A program made the translations under genes and the position numbers. DNA of 53,618 nt from CAKSHC01 sp045631845 (GTDB lineage Bacteria > Bacillota > Clostridia > Oscillospirales > UMGS1783): NCBI GenBank assembly GCA_045631845.1, contig JAZQVM010000078.1, positions 1 to 53,618 on the forward strand, read 5' to 3'. The notes beneath the pieces are model-generated. The model worked only from the letters and a program-made list of their open reading frames with translations, was not told the origin of the DNA and did no database searches. Positions 1 to 9,035 of the stretch are shown one piece after another (the stretch's first letter is position 1; each line of letters begins with the position of its first letter).

Positions 1-2266
1 CTTTCATAGCCACCGTGTATCCAAGTTCTTCAAACGGCAGTTGCAGGTAGCCCCAGTCCCCCAAGGCATTGACATCGGCAATTACCACCGTCACACCCTG
101 CCGCTCCACCGCCTCATATAGTAAGGTCAGCGTGTTTTTATCCACATTCTTACCGCCCAGCACAACCGTACTGTTCGGCACAATATTCTCCGCATCCAGC
201 ACCTTAATTTGTGCGCCCGACTGTTGAAGCAGCACCAGCGCATTGGCATACAGTCCGTTCATGTAGACCGCACCCGATAAGGTGGGGCGTTCCTGCGCAT
301 CCGCCACATACACCGACTTATCGTAGGCAACATCGGTCCCCTCCAATACCGCACGGAAGGTATATACCCCCGCCGGCAGTTGAGCAAGAGAGATCTCCTC
401 GTCCAGAATCGTTATCGCCGAAATAAAGTGTCCTGTTCCGGTATAGGCCGGCGTGACCGCCACCGTCTTTTCCCAAACCGCATCACTCTCGCCCATTAAG
501 GCAAAGCGTGCCGTATACTCTTTCTTCTCCAGCGCACCTAAGTCCGATAACGAAACCTGTACCGCCAACCGATCGGTATTATAGAGCGTGTCCGTTTCAA
601 AGTCCACACACCAACAGGTATCTTTCAGCCCGTTGAGTCCCTGCAATTCGGTCCCCTCGGCTACCGTCACCGAATAACCGTTGACCTTTCTGTTGGCTCG
701 AACCTCATTCAAATCCTCTACATCCAGATCCGACAGAAAAACGGCTCGCAAAGGTTCCACTTCATAAACAGGCAGATCTCCGTGAATGTCGCCCGTGCCG
801 ATCTCTTTTTCGGTATCGACACCGTTACGCACCCCTTCATTGCCCATATACCCATCCCAGCTCAGCGAGCCGGGATTCGAAGCCGAAGCCGTAGCCAAAT
901 TCCCGTCAGTACGTCCGGACGAGAGAAATACCAGCAAATCATTGTCATAGGTACGGCAAACATCCAGCGCATCCACCGCCGCCCGATAATTGTTCACATA
1001 AGGCGTAGCGGTATCCTTGGCCTCATTCAAAATGCCAACGATCGCAAAGGACGGATGATTGCGATCCCGCTCGATCAACTGCCGTAACTCACGCCGAATC
1101 AAATCTTCTCCATACTCGCTATCCATCTTGTTGGCCATGGCCGTTTCCTGATAAACCAAAAGCCCCAACCGATCACAATAATCCAATATTGCAGACGGCG
1201 CCGGATGCCCCACAAAGCGCACCATGTTAAATCCGCACATCTTATATTCCATCACCTGTGCACGCAACGTCTCTTCAGTCATATCCGCACTCACCAACAG
1301 GTTGACGCTCTTGACATACAAACGCTTGCCGTTGAGCAGAAAATACCCCTGCGAATCAATACGAAGATCCTTAAATCCCACTTGTACCGCCGAGGAATCG
1401 GCAAACCTCACCTCATCGGCCAAACAGTCGATCCACACCGTGTACTGATACGGATCGGTCACACTCCACGCATGAAAATCTTTCAGTTCCATCGTCACCG
1501 TGTGTTTGGATAAACCGGGAACGGCATTAAACGTAGCCCCAACCGTAGAAAGTACCGCCGTCTGATCGGCAGGACTGATCCGCGCCCGAATATCCACCGC
1601 CACCGTTTCGGTTGCCGGATTATCCACAATCACCTGCACATTTACCTTACCGTTCTCATATTGCGTATCTACAAATATATCTGCAATGGCAATATCCGGC
1701 ACCACCGACAGATAGACCGGCCGTTGCATTCCCTGCCCGTTGTTCGGTCCTTGCGGCAACGCCTGCCCGTCCTCTCCGCGTACGGTAGACCCATCATTGG
1801 CCGAGAATAAACGAACCACCAATAAGTTATCCTGATCCTCCCGAATAAAGGCCGTTACATCAAAGGAAAACTCCCCGTATGCCCCTTCGTGATCTCCGAT
1901 ATAATTGCCGTTGAGCCACACTTTGGCATAATACCGACACCCGCCAAACGATGCTACGACCCGCTGTCCGTCCTCCAGATTCAGATCGGGAGTAAACCGA
2001 TGGAAAAACCATGTCGTCGATCCATCCTCTCCCGCCTCATACGGCAGGGATACCGCAGGCACCTGTGACGGATACTGCTGATACCACAACTGGTCTTCTC
2101 CCTCATTATCCTTATCCGCCACGACCCGCCAGCCATCAGCCAGCACCATCGACGCATCGGGCACTGGCATCAGATTTTCCGCTGCCGAATCGTAATATGC
2201 CGCCGATACCGACACAAGCCCCATCAGCAAAACAAGAACTATTACACAAGATATCATCTTTTTCAT
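1..2266 (-). CDS. Secreted glycoside hydrolase family 2 (beta-galactosidase/glucuronidase-like), truncated by window edge
   Basis: This gene runs off the left edge; at least 755 residues are visible. The start MKKMISCVIVLVLLMG gives a signal peptide ending near VSA-A, so the product is exported. Residues about 40-180 form a GH2 sugar-binding domain (FHRFTPDL, VWLNGNYIGDHEG), followed by an immunoglobulin-like domain and a TIM barrel. The general acid/base motif is present as GILNEAKD (E415). The usual nucleophile motif (Glu followed by aromatic-Gly) is not seen; the matching stretch reads FLSDLD around D513 after GDIH. The start follows GGAGGGATGATGCC, which overlaps the stop of the upstream paralogue 4 bases away, so the two are probably co-transcribed and translationally coupled. 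The family assignment is firm; the substrate is unknown and activity is uncertain. Confidence 0.85.
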   Translation of the reverse strand, partial: MKKMISCVIVLVLLMGLVSVSAAYYDSAAENLMPVPDASMVLADGWRVVADKDNEGEDQLWYQQYPSQVPAVSLPYEAGEDGSTTWFFHRFTPDLNLEDGQRVVASFGGCRYYAKVWLNGNYIGDHEGAYGEFSFDVTAFIREDQDNLLVVRLFSANDGSTVRGEDGQALPQGPNNGQGMQRPVYLSVVPDIAIADIFVDTQYENGKVNVQVIVDNPATETVAVDIRARISPADQTAVLSTVGATFNAVPGLSKHTVTMELKDFHAWSVTDPYQYTVWIDCLADEVRFADSSAVQVGFKDLRIDSQGYFLLNGKRLYVKSVNLLVSADMTEETLRAQVMEYKMCGFNMVRFVGHPAPSAILDYCDRLGLLVYQETAMANKMDSEYGEDLIRRELRQLIERDRNHPSFAIVGILNEAKDTATPYVNNYRAAVDALDVCRTYDNDLLVFLSSGRTDGNLATASASNPGSLSWDGYMGNEGVRNGVDTEKEIGTGDIHGDLPVYEVEPLRAVFLSDLDVEDLNEVRANRKVNGYSVTVAEGTELQGLNGLKDTCWCVDFETDTLYNTDRLAVQVSLSDLGALEKKEYTARFALMGESDAVWEKTVAVTPAYTGTGHFISAITILDEEISLAQLPAGVYTFRAVLEGTDVAYDKSVYVADAQERPTLSGAVYMNGLYANALVLLQQSGAQIKVLDAENIVPNSTVVLGGKNVDKNTLTLLYEAVERQGVTVVIADVNALGDWGYLQLPFEELGYTVAMK

Positions 2267-2270
2267 GGCA

Positions 2271-3359
2271 TCATCCCTCCGTAAACGCTACCCGTACCAT
2301 CGGGCGGGCATCCGCCATCGCCACGGCAACCGCCTCGGCAAAGGACAATCCCTCACCCACCGTCGGCACCTGCGATACATCCATCGAAACGGCACAGGCA
2401 TGGTCATTCTGATCGGCAATCACCAGCATACCCACCGCATCCGCATAACTAAGCAGTGCCTGCGTTGGCTGTCCCAACGGATGTAAAACATGGATTCCGC
2501 TGTTCTTTGCCCGATTCACAAATGAGCGCATCTCCGACTCCCGACGCATTACCTCTTGCGATAAATCCATAATCCGCAAGTTCTCAGGGGGTTGGGCGGC
2601 AAATCCGATCGAACGGCTCACCGTATCTACCCAATTCTCCGAAGACTTGGGCGAAGAAGCAATTACCGTTAGATCATATAAATAGGGATGGGCAATATCC
2701 CAGTACAAAACATCGTCTGCCTTCATGCTCAAGGTGTGTAACCCCACACCGCCATCGGCCTGCACCTGCTGAGTCACACGAGCCATCACCTTGCCGGTAT
2801 CCAGCGCCGTCAATACCGCCGTCAATACCACCGGCTCATTGTTCTTGGCATTTTCCAGCATAACCTCCGCATACAAAGTTTCCTCTTGAACCTTAACCGA
2901 AACGTCGGCCACCATCACCGTCGGCCGCACCGCCAAGGAAGTACGCGTTACCGCCGCATCACGACCGGCACGAATCACCAGCGTGTTCGTGCCCACACGC
3001 TTAACCGTATCGGTAACATCCAGCCGATATTCCCCGTCGGCAAACTCCCGATCATCCACCTGCGTTCCGTTAAGCCAAACGGTAGCAGCCTGTCCCAAAT
3101 CACACAAGGAAAGGATCACCCGATCCCCCTTGATCAAAGAGGAAGCAAAGGTATTAGCATACCATACCGTATCCGCGTCCGTTTCATTATCTTCGTCAAA
3201 TCCGTTGCTCCATCCGTTCTGCTCGCCCGTTTGATCGGCATCCCCACGCATCTTCCAACCGGTATCCAATACCTGTCCATTCCGTGTTCCGCCGGCACAA
3301 GCCGTCAGCCCAATAACGATCAGCAAAGCCATAAACAGGGCACACATCCGTCTTTTCAT
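2271..3359 (-). CDS. GH2-like lipoprotein lacking the catalytic barrel
   Basis: The 362-residue product starts MKRRMCALFMALL and has a lipobox (LTAC) near residue 20, so it should be lipid-anchored on the outer face of the membrane. Residues about 65-145 resemble the GH2 jelly-roll sugar-binding domain (VWYANTF, VWLNGTQV, NTLVIRAG) and are followed by an immunoglobulin-like domain. The protein ends shortly after what corresponds to the first strands of the TIM barrel (SGIHVLHPLGQPTQ, VGMLVIADQ), before the acid/base Glu. No frameshift is obvious and the stop sits in the ribosome-binding site of the next GH2 gene. The ATG at 3359 was chosen because GGAAAGGAGAACGA precedes it; a longer upstream reading frame lacks a signal. 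It may be a carbohydrate-binding partner or a decaying paralogue. Confidence 0.75.
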   Translation of the reverse strand: MKRRMCALFMALLIVIGLTACAGGTRNGQVLDTGWKMRGDADQTGEQNGWSNGFDEDNETDADTVWYANTFASSLIKGDRVILSLCDLGQAATVWLNGTQVDDREFADGEYRLDVTDTVKRVGTNTLVIRAGRDAAVTRTSLAVRPTVMVADVSVKVQEETLYAEVMLENAKNNEPVVLTAVLTALDTGKVMARVTQQVQADGGVGLHTLSMKADDVLYWDIAHPYLYDLTVIASSPKSSENWVDTVSRSIGFAAQPPENLRIMDLSQEVMRRESEMRSFVNRAKNSGIHVLHPLGQPTQALLSYADAVGMLVIADQNDHACAVSMDVSQVPTVGEGLSFAEAVAVAMADARPMVRVAFTEG

Positions 3360-3395
3360 TTCGTTCTCCTTTCCTAATAAAAGGTATATATGGTT

Positions 3396-3424
3396 ATTAT
3401 ACCACAAGACATCCAAAATTTGAA
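3396..3424 (-). promoter_or_regulatory. Sigma-A promoter for the GH2 pair
   Basis: Read on the minus strand, there is TTCAAA (3424-3419), a 17-base spacer and an extended -10 TGG-TATAAT (3401-3396), about 37 bases before the lipoprotein start codon. The -35 box is imperfect. Confidence 0.6.
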
Positions 3425-3434
3425 GACATAATAT

Positions 3435-3461
3435 GAAAAAGAAGCCGAATATATCGGCTTC
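3435..3461 (-). terminator. Terminator of the flippase-GT-ttcA-tspO operon
   Basis: On the minus strand GAAGCCGA and TCGGCTTC form a perfect stem around a short A/T loop and are followed by TTTTTC. It lies just past the stop of the TspO gene. Confidence 0.8.
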
Positions 3462-3466
3462 CCTTC

Positions 3467-3934
3467 TTAATTCAACAAAACAATTCCGAAATTCAGATAA
3501 ATAGCAAAGGCGCACCATACAGCATAGGGCACCTGCAACCAGCCCGCCGTGCGGTCTATGCGGAAATACCCAACGGTATAAGTAAGAATTAAAATCCACA
3601 ATACCAATAACCAAATCAAAGCAAACAACCACATCTGACAAACAAAAAAGAAAATCGACCAAAAGAAATTAAATACCAACGATACATAATAGACGGTCAG
3701 CGGCGGCGCCTGCTTATCTTTACATCGAATCCGCCAGGACGACACCCCCATAAGGATATACAAAACCGTCCACACCACCGGAAAGAGCCACCCCGGCGGC
3801 GACAGCGGCGGCTGGTTGAGAGCGGCAAAATCCTCCATCGCCCCCATCGTCAACAACCCCGACACCAATCCTACTCCCAGCGGCAATGCGATGTTAAGAA
3901 TCAACGATTTGTATTTTTTCCAAAAAGAAAGCAT
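3467..3934 (-). CDS. TspO/MBR family membrane protein
   Basis: The 155-residue product has five hydrophobic segments and the family signatures PPGWLFPVVWTVLYILMG (about residues 46-63) and AIYLNFGIVLLN at the end. TspO/MBR (translocator protein) family members bind porphyrins and related tetrapyrroles in the membrane; the physiological role in Clostridia is not settled. Length and topology match the family. It lies 10 bases after the TtcA-like gene and before a terminator, so it is the last gene of a four-gene transcription unit. Confidence 0.9.
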   Translation of the reverse strand: MLSFWKKYKSLILNIALPLGVGLVSGLLTMGAMEDFAALNQPPLSPPGWLFPVVWTVLYILMGVSSWRIRCKDKQAPPLTVYYVSLVFNFFWSIFFFVCQMWLFALIWLLVLWILILTYTVGYFRIDRTAGWLQVPYAVWCAFAIYLNFGIVLLN

Positions 3935-3943
3935 AGAATCACC

Positions 3944-4789
3944 TCATTGGTATTCTATGCTCTCCTTGTCATAATTATCCATGAAATTGTGGTAACCATC
4001 CCCGTCGGTATACCCGATCACCTCGGCCAATTTCACATTCTCCATCGCACGGAAAATATTGATGGGCACCTGACTGTTATTCTTGGTCAGATCCTCAATC
4101 ATCCGCTTGACATACTTACGCTTACTGGCACTCTCGCTGTCACACCCCGCATCCTTAGATGTGACCCGACAAGCACACTGCAAAAACTCCAACTGATTAT
4201 ACTTGGCAAAGCGCACGATATCCTTTTCCCGCACGCAATAGAGCGGACGGATCAACTCCATGCCGGTAAAGTTGGTCGAATGGAGTTTGGGAAGCATGGT
4301 CTGCACCTGCGCCCCATACAGCAACCCCAGCAATGTCGTTTCAATCACATCATCAAAATGATGCCCCAATGCAATCTTATTACACCCCAACGATTCGGCA
4401 AAAGCATACAAATGCCCCCGCCGCATACGGGCACACAGATAACAAGGGTTTTTCTCTGCTTGATCGACCGACTCAAACACATCGGTCTCAAAAATATCGG
4501 GGACAATGCCCATACGGGCACAGTTTTCCTCAATCTTTTTTCGATTCTCACGGCTGTAACCGGGGTCCATCACAATCACCCGCAACTCAAACTGACAATC
4601 TCCATACCGTTGCAGTTGTTGCATGCACTTAACCAGCAACGCCGAATCTTTCCCGCCCGACAGGCAGACGGCAATGCGATCCCCCTCGTTGACCATCCGA
4701 TATTTCTTAACCCCTTCAATAAAGCGGTTCCAAATGGTCTTGCGATAGGTGGTGATAATACTGCGCTCGATGCGCTTACTTTCTTCCAT
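3944..4789 (-). CDS. TtcA-like tRNA 2-thiolation PP-loop ATPase
   Basis: The 281-residue protein belongs to the PP-loop ATPase superfamily with the pyrophosphate loop SGGKDS at residues 44-49, GHHFDD near 145, and cysteines CYLC at 116-119 plus a second cysteine group (QCAC, about 205). This arrangement matches the TtcA/TtuA type, which adenylates and thiolates tRNA (2-thiocytidine at position 32 for TtcA) using an iron-sulfur cluster. Its start overlaps the end of the glycosyltransferase gene by 14 bases, so the genes are coupled. The exact tRNA position modified is inferred from the family and not shown here. Confidence 0.8.
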   Translation of the reverse strand: MEESKRIERSIITTYRKTIWNRFIEGVKKYRMVNEGDRIAVCLSGGKDSALLVKCMQQLQRYGDCQFELRVIVMDPGYSRENRKKIEENCARMGIVPDIFETDVFESVDQAEKNPCYLCARMRRGHLYAFAESLGCNKIALGHHFDDVIETTLLGLLYGAQVQTMLPKLHSTNFTGMELIRPLYCVREKDIVRFAKYNQLEFLQCACRVTSKDAGCDSESASKRKYVKRMIEDLTKNNSQVPINIFRAMENVKLAEVIGYTDGDGYHNFMDNYDKESIEYQ

Positions 4790-5912
4790 ACTGCTTCACA
4801 ATGGCGGCATACTTCGCCTCAACCTGTTTAGACAGCCTTTCCCAAGGCACGGGAATGGTCTGTTTGGCACGTTTACCCACCGCCTTCATTTCCTCTTTGT
4901 TTTCAAAAATCTCCTCGATGCGGGCCGTCATGGCCTCCACCGATTCCTCGGCCAGATAGCCGTTTTCTCCATCGGTCACACATTCCGCGGCATTACTACC
5001 CTTGACCAATAGCGCAGGAATTCCCGCCGAAGCCGCCTCCCGCAATACCAGCGGCGCATTATCATATAGGGACGGGAAGAAGAAGAGATCGCCACACAGG
5101 AACAACCCCTCCAGTGCAACCCGATCGCTGACCCGACCGGTGAAAATACACCGATCCATCACACCGATCCGGCGGGCATACTCATGAATCTGTTTCTCAT
5201 AATAGCCCGTTCCCACCAACAACAGACAATAACTGTCATCCAAGTTTGCCAGCGTATCGAGCACCAATTTGAGATTTTTTTGCCATACCATCTGCCCCAC
5301 GAAGAGCAAGATCTTCTTATCTTTCGGCAAACCAAACCGCGCCATAGCCGCCGCCCGTGCCGCCTCAAAATCGGGACTCACAAAGGGATCGGCACCGTTG
5401 GGCATCACCGCAATCTCACCCTGATACCCATACTCCCGCAGGGTCTGTGCCGTGCCCTCGCTGCAAGCCCATACTACATCGCATTTATTATAGAAGTTTA
5501 CAATATACCGCACCCCTATGCGAGCCAATAACTCCGATCCCGTCACCCTCTTGAAATCATCATAATATTTGCTATGGAAGGTGGAGACCACAGGAATGCC
5601 CAATTTTTTTGCCTGCTTTAGCGCATAATGCCCCAGCATAAAGGGAGAATGAACATGAAAGATATCCGCCTTAAAATCCCGCACAAAATCCTTGAGTTTT
5701 TTGGACGGCTCGGGTAACGGCCAGCCATATCCCACAAAGGGGATGCGGGCTGAGCGAGTACGCATGATCGGATAATCGTCCTTGTCCTGATACCCCTTTT
5801 CAATGGTCGGGGCTACAACCGCCGAATCCATATGGGTGGCATAACGATCGACGGTGTGAATCACACCGTCGACATTCGGATAATATAAATCAATAAACTG
5901 AATGCTCTTCAT
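4776..5912 (-). CDS. Glycosyltransferase family 4 (diacylglycerol glucosyltransferase-like)
   Basis: The 378-residue protein has two Rossmann domains typical of GT-B enzymes: an N-terminal acceptor domain (FYPNVDG-like start YYPNVDGVIHTVDRY; FHVHSPFMLG) and a C-terminal GT4 donor domain (LLFVGQMVWQKN about 200; FFPSLYDNAPLVLREAASAGIPAL with the retaining-enzyme acidic motif about 290). Similar proteins in Bacillota glucosylate diacylglycerol at the inner leaflet to make glycolipid anchors. The start overlaps the flippase-like gene by 23 bases, suggesting the two work on the same lipid. The acceptor is inferred. Confidence 0.85.
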   Translation of the reverse strand: MKSIQFIDLYYPNVDGVIHTVDRYATHMDSAVVAPTIEKGYQDKDDYPIMRTRSARIPFVGYGWPLPEPSKKLKDFVRDFKADIFHVHSPFMLGHYALKQAKKLGIPVVSTFHSKYYDDFKRVTGSELLARIGVRYIVNFYNKCDVVWACSEGTAQTLREYGYQGEIAVMPNGADPFVSPDFEAARAAAMARFGLPKDKKILLFVGQMVWQKNLKLVLDTLANLDDSYCLLLVGTGYYEKQIHEYARRIGVMDRCIFTGRVSDRVALEGLFLCGDLFFFPSLYDNAPLVLREAASAGIPALLVKGSNAAECVTDGENGYLAEESVEAMTARIEEIFENKEEMKAVGKRAKQTIPVPWERLSKQVEAKYAAIVKQYGRK

Positions 5913-7023
5913 CGCTGTTGTCTTCTTTCCCTAATCGCTTACGAATCTTCGGCGCCAAAGCATTATAACCATAAACGCCCACGCCCAAAAGCAGAAATAG
6001 ATAATAGGTCAAAAACCGCCAAATCGCCATACCCCAGAAGGTATTGCTGTTGAGATTACGGAAGATCGTATAGAAAGTTCCTTCGGCCGCACCCGCATTG
6101 CCCGGTGTCGGAATATAGGCAATTCCGGCATAGATATAGGACGTCAGCGTCAGCGCATCTACAAAGGTAACGGGCGAACCGAAAGCCCGCAACACAAAAA
6201 ACGGGGTGGACATCAGAGCTACCTGATAGGCAATGCCAATAAGCATAACCTTCACAATCAGCCCCTTAACCTTCGCCATCTCGGCCAGTGCCGTACGATA
6301 CTCCTCCAGCGAGGAAACCATCTTGGCCTGACTCCTTTCGGGATCCTTAAAGATCTTGAGCCTGCCCAGCACCCGCACACCCCAAGCCAGTATCTTAGTC
6401 ACCGTCTTAGGGAAGAAATTAAACAGGATAATGGCCATCGGCACCAGCAGATAGAACAAAATTCCCACATACGCCATAACGTGAAGTGCCGTAGGCACCG
6501 CGTTGGCATTGATACACACCAAAATAAAGAACACCAGACAAAAGCCCAATTGCATCGACAAAAAGCCCAGCACCGGCATGGCACCGGCAATCCCCGGCGC
6601 ATACCCTTGCTTGCTTAAATGATACATCTGAAAGGGCTGACCACCGGCACCCGACGGTGTAATATTATCATAATATTTGCCCAGTACCGCCGTCTGAAAT
6701 GCATGCTTGATTCGCACACATCCTATGGTGTGTCGCATCATGACGCAATATTTGTAAGTCTCAAAAAAGACGGCCGAAGCAATACAACCAAAGGCTCCGA
6801 TCAGCCACACCATGTTATTATCAAAGACAATATGTTCCGGAGTTTCCTTGGTAAATTCTATAATACCGGTGATTACAATTGCGCTGATATTGATCAGAAC
6901 AAACAACACCGTCAGGATCAGTTTGTTGCGTTTTTTCTTCTTTTGATCGGCATCGGATAACACGGTTGTCTGTTTCTCAACATAGTCCCGATCCTTCTTC
7001 AGTTGCTCAAATTGATCCGCCAT
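5890..7023 (-). CDS. Lysylphosphatidylglycerol synthetase-type flippase domain membrane protein (UPF0104/YbhN-like)
   Basis: The 377-residue protein has a charged cytoplasmic N-terminus (about 30 residues) followed by about eight membrane segments. The conserved TPSGAGGQPFQMYHLSKQG (about 120-140) and PTPGNAGAAEGTFY (about 315-328) are hallmarks of the flippase-like family related to the membrane half of MprF. Such proteins are thought to move lipids across the bilayer; here the partner is likely the product of the overlapping glycosyltransferase. It is the first gene of its operon and is preceded by AGGAGGCTTCC. Confidence 0.85.
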   Translation of the reverse strand: MADQFEQLKKDRDYVEKQTTVLSDADQKKKKRNKLILTVLFVLINISAIVITGIIEFTKETPEHIVFDNNMVWLIGAFGCIASAVFFETYKYCVMMRHTIGCVRIKHAFQTAVLGKYYDNITPSGAGGQPFQMYHLSKQGYAPGIAGAMPVLGFLSMQLGFCLVFFILVCINANAVPTALHVMAYVGILFYLLVPMAIILFNFFPKTVTKILAWGVRVLGRLKIFKDPERSQAKMVSSLEEYRTALAEMAKVKGLIVKVMLIGIAYQVALMSTPFFVLRAFGSPVTFVDALTLTSYIYAGIAYIPTPGNAGAAEGTFYTIFRNLNSNTFWGMAIWRFLTYYLFLLLGVGVYGYNALAPKIRKRLGKEDNSDEEHSVY

Positions 7024-7054
7024 CGGAAGCCTCCTTTCGTTAAATGTTACGCCT

Positions 7055-7083
7055 ATTATAACACATGGTCACAATTTGTTCAA
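7055..7083 (-). promoter_or_regulatory. Promoter of the flippase-GT-ttcA-tspO operon
   Basis: On the minus strand TTGAAC (7083-7078), 17 bases, then TATAAT (7060-7055) with an extended TGT before it. This is a strong sigma-A match and is divergent to the mrp promoter. Confidence 0.8.
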
Positions 7084-7125
7084 TAATTTTTTGTTCCCCT
7101 CTCCAAAAGTCAGCCATCCTTCACA

Positions 7126-7153
7126 TTGACTTTCTGAAAAAGGGTGATATAAT
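7126..7153 (+). promoter_or_regulatory. Promoter of mrp
   Basis: TTGACT at 7126-7131, a 16-base spacer and TATAAT at 7148-7153, 36 bases before the mrp start codon. Confidence 0.75.
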
Positions 7154-7189
7154 AATAGTATTGTAAACCAAAGAAAGGATCTGAAAGTT

Positions 7190-8011
7190 ATGTCTGAATG
7201 TACTCATGATTGTTCCTCCTGTTCGGCCAACTGCTCTTCCCGCCAAAATCCGCAGGATCTTCGGGAAGCCCCTCACGCCGGCAGCCATATTAAAAAGGTA
7301 ATCGGCGTCGTGTCGGGTAAGGGCGGCGTCGGCAAATCCATGGTCACCGCCATGCTGGCCGTTCGTTTGGCCCACATGGGCAAAAAAGTTGGCATCCTTG
7401 ATGCCGATATCACCGGCCCCTCTATCCCCAAGGCGCTGGGCATCCATTCCCGCGCACTGGCCGAGGGCGATAGTCTGCTCCCCGTCACCAGCCGCGACGG
7501 CATTAAGGTCATGTCCTTAAACCTGCTGGTAGAAAACGAAACCGATCCTGTCGTCTGGCGCGGTCCCGTCATCGCCGGTGCCGTTAAACAGTTCTGGACC
7601 GATGTGGTTTGGGGCGAACTGGACGTGCTGTTGGTCGATATGCCCCCCGGAACGGGCGATGTTCCCCTGACCGTCTTCCAGTCCCTGCCCGTGGACGGCA
7701 TCGTTATCGTCACCTCTCCTCAGCAGTTGGTCGGCATGATCGTCGAAAAAGCGGTCAATATGGCCGATATGATGGGAATTCCCATTCTCGGTCTGGTTGA
7801 GAACTACTCTTATTTTGTATGCAACGATTGCGGCAAAAAGCACTACATCTTCGGTGAGGGCGATGTCGAAAGCTTAGCCAAACGCCTCAATATCCCCGCC
7901 AGCGCCGCCCTTCCCATCGAGCCCGCCGTAGCCAAGGCCGGCGACGAAGGATTGCTCGAAGGCTACGAACAAGACTGGCTGGATCCCATCATCAATAACC
8001 TCAACGCCTAA
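7190..8011 (+). CDS. mrp: Mrp/NBP35 family Fe-S carrier P-loop ATPase
   Basis: The 273-residue protein carries the deviant Walker A motif GKGGVGKS (43-50), DMPPGTGD (Walker B region) and a C-terminal CxxC (VCNDCGKK, about 205). The N-terminus adds four closely spaced cysteines (C4, C8, C11, C15), as in Nbp35-type proteins. Members hold and transfer [4Fe-4S] clusters to apo-proteins as homodimers in the cytoplasm. It is a single-gene unit with its own promoter and terminator. The window also encodes Fe-S clients (HydE, HydG, RimO, TtcA-like, another radical SAM protein), so a service role is plausible but not shown. Confidence 0.9.
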   Translation: MSECTHDCSSCSANCSSRQNPQDLREAPHAGSHIKKVIGVVSGKGGVGKSMVTAMLAVRLAHMGKKVGILDADITGPSIPKALGIHSRALAEGDSLLPVTSRDGIKVMSLNLLVENETDPVVWRGPVIAGAVKQFWTDVVWGELDVLLVDMPPGTGDVPLTVFQSLPVDGIVIVTSPQQLVGMIVEKAVNMADMMGIPILGLVENYSYFVCNDCGKKHYIFGEGDVESLAKRLNIPASAALPIEPAVAKAGDEGLLEGYEQDWLDPIINNLNA

Positions 8012-8032
8012 TCCCCCCACAAAAAAATAATT

Positions 8033-8075
8033 GGCACAGCCTCCGGTTTTTCCGTTGGCTGTGCCTTTCGTTTTA
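8033..8075 (+). terminator. Terminator of mrp
   Basis: GGCACAGCC (8033-8041) pairs with GGCTGTGCC (8057-8065) and is followed by TTTCGTTTT, 21 bases after the stop codon. Confidence 0.75.
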
Positions 8076-8093
8076 TAAAAATACAAATGCCCC

Positions 8094-8930
8094 TTACGCT
8101 TTCTCGTAGCCTACGAGCAATCCTCCTTTTTCCGCATAAAAACTGCACAGTCCCCTAAGTTTATGTATGTCAACCCGAACCTTGTCAAATCTCTCTTGTA
8201 TCATATTCCTGAGCTGCTCTGCCGCTTTCTCATTCTGACAATGCCCAATACTAACTTTACCGGATTGTAATCCATATTTTTCAAGGTCATCTACAATCGT
8301 TTCAAGGGAACGCCTTTCACCGCGGCACTTATGAGTAGGTTCCAACGTACCTTCATGACTTGCTTTACCGACAAGACAAATCCCCGCAACACCAACAAGT
8401 TTGGCAACAATCGGAGCTACTCTGCCATTGGCAACAAAGTTATTCAGAGACTTAAGCATAAATAAAAGTCCTGTTTTCTTTACATAGGCTTCTGCATGCT
8501 CACATATCGTTTCAAAATCTTCTTGAGCCTCTACAAGTTCCGAAAGCTTTTTTATAATTAGTGTGATTTCCGGTCCTGCCGAAAGCGTATCCAACACATA
8601 AACACGCTTATCCTCATTCTCTTCTTCGTACATTTTTTTTGCCGTGCAGGCTGAATTATAACTGCCGGAAAGTGCGCTGGTTATCGTAACACATATAATA
8701 TCATCTGCATCACCGAAAGCATCTAACCAGTCGGCAGGAGCCGGGCAGGAAGTCTGTGATCGTTTCTTGTATTTGCTAAAGAAATCCACCATAGCATCAA
8801 CATCAAGATTTTCATCATCAACAAATTCCCTTTCTGCCGTAATGATTTTCATGAAAGCACTTGCAAAGTCCACATGATCAAGTTTTAGTATATCGGAAGA
8901 TGAATCCGACACAATTTTAATTCTTCTCAT
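8094..8930 (-). CDS. DegV family fatty-acid-binding protein
   Basis: The 278-residue protein starts MRRIKIVSDSSSDI, the DegV N-terminal signature, and has the TSCPAP and ITSALSGSYNSA motifs (about 60-95) that line the lipid pocket. DegV/FakB proteins present a bound fatty acid to the kinase FakA for phosphorylation. It is visibly more A+T-rich than its neighbour DegV and diverged from it, so it is not a recent duplicate and may have been acquired. No fakA gene is in the window. Confidence 0.9.
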   Translation of the reverse strand: MRRIKIVSDSSSDILKLDHVDFASAFMKIITAEREFVDDENLDVDAMVDFFSKYKKRSQTSCPAPADWLDAFGDADDIICVTITSALSGSYNSACTAKKMYEEENEDKRVYVLDTLSAGPEITLIIKKLSELVEAQEDFETICEHAEAYVKKTGLLFMLKSLNNFVANGRVAPIVAKLVGVAGICLVGKASHEGTLEPTHKCRGERRSLETIVDDLEKYGLQSGKVSIGHCQNEKAAEQLRNMIQERFDKVRVDIHKLRGLCSFYAEKGGLLVGYEKA

Positions 8931-8986
8931 TCTATGATTCCTTTCTTTTTGGCCGCCATTACTTCAATAACATGCATAATAATTCT

Positions 8987-9013
8987 GCAGCAATCAAAAG
9001 CCATGATTGCTGC
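8987..9013 (-). terminator. Hairpin after the second DegV gene
   Basis: GCAGCAATCA (8987-8996) pairs perfectly with TGATTGCTGC (9004-9013) around a 7-base loop. On the minus strand it follows the DegV stop at 9036 but lacks a clean T tract, so termination may be partial and allow read-through into the next degV. Confidence 0.45.
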
Positions 9014-9035
9014 TGAATCCTACACTACATTTTCT

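Noticed and set aside
2271..3662. The longer 463-residue form of the GH2-like lipoprotein
   Set aside because: The extra N-terminus covers the promoter and the TspO terminator and gene; the ATG at 3359 has a good ribosome-binding site and a lipoprotein signal.
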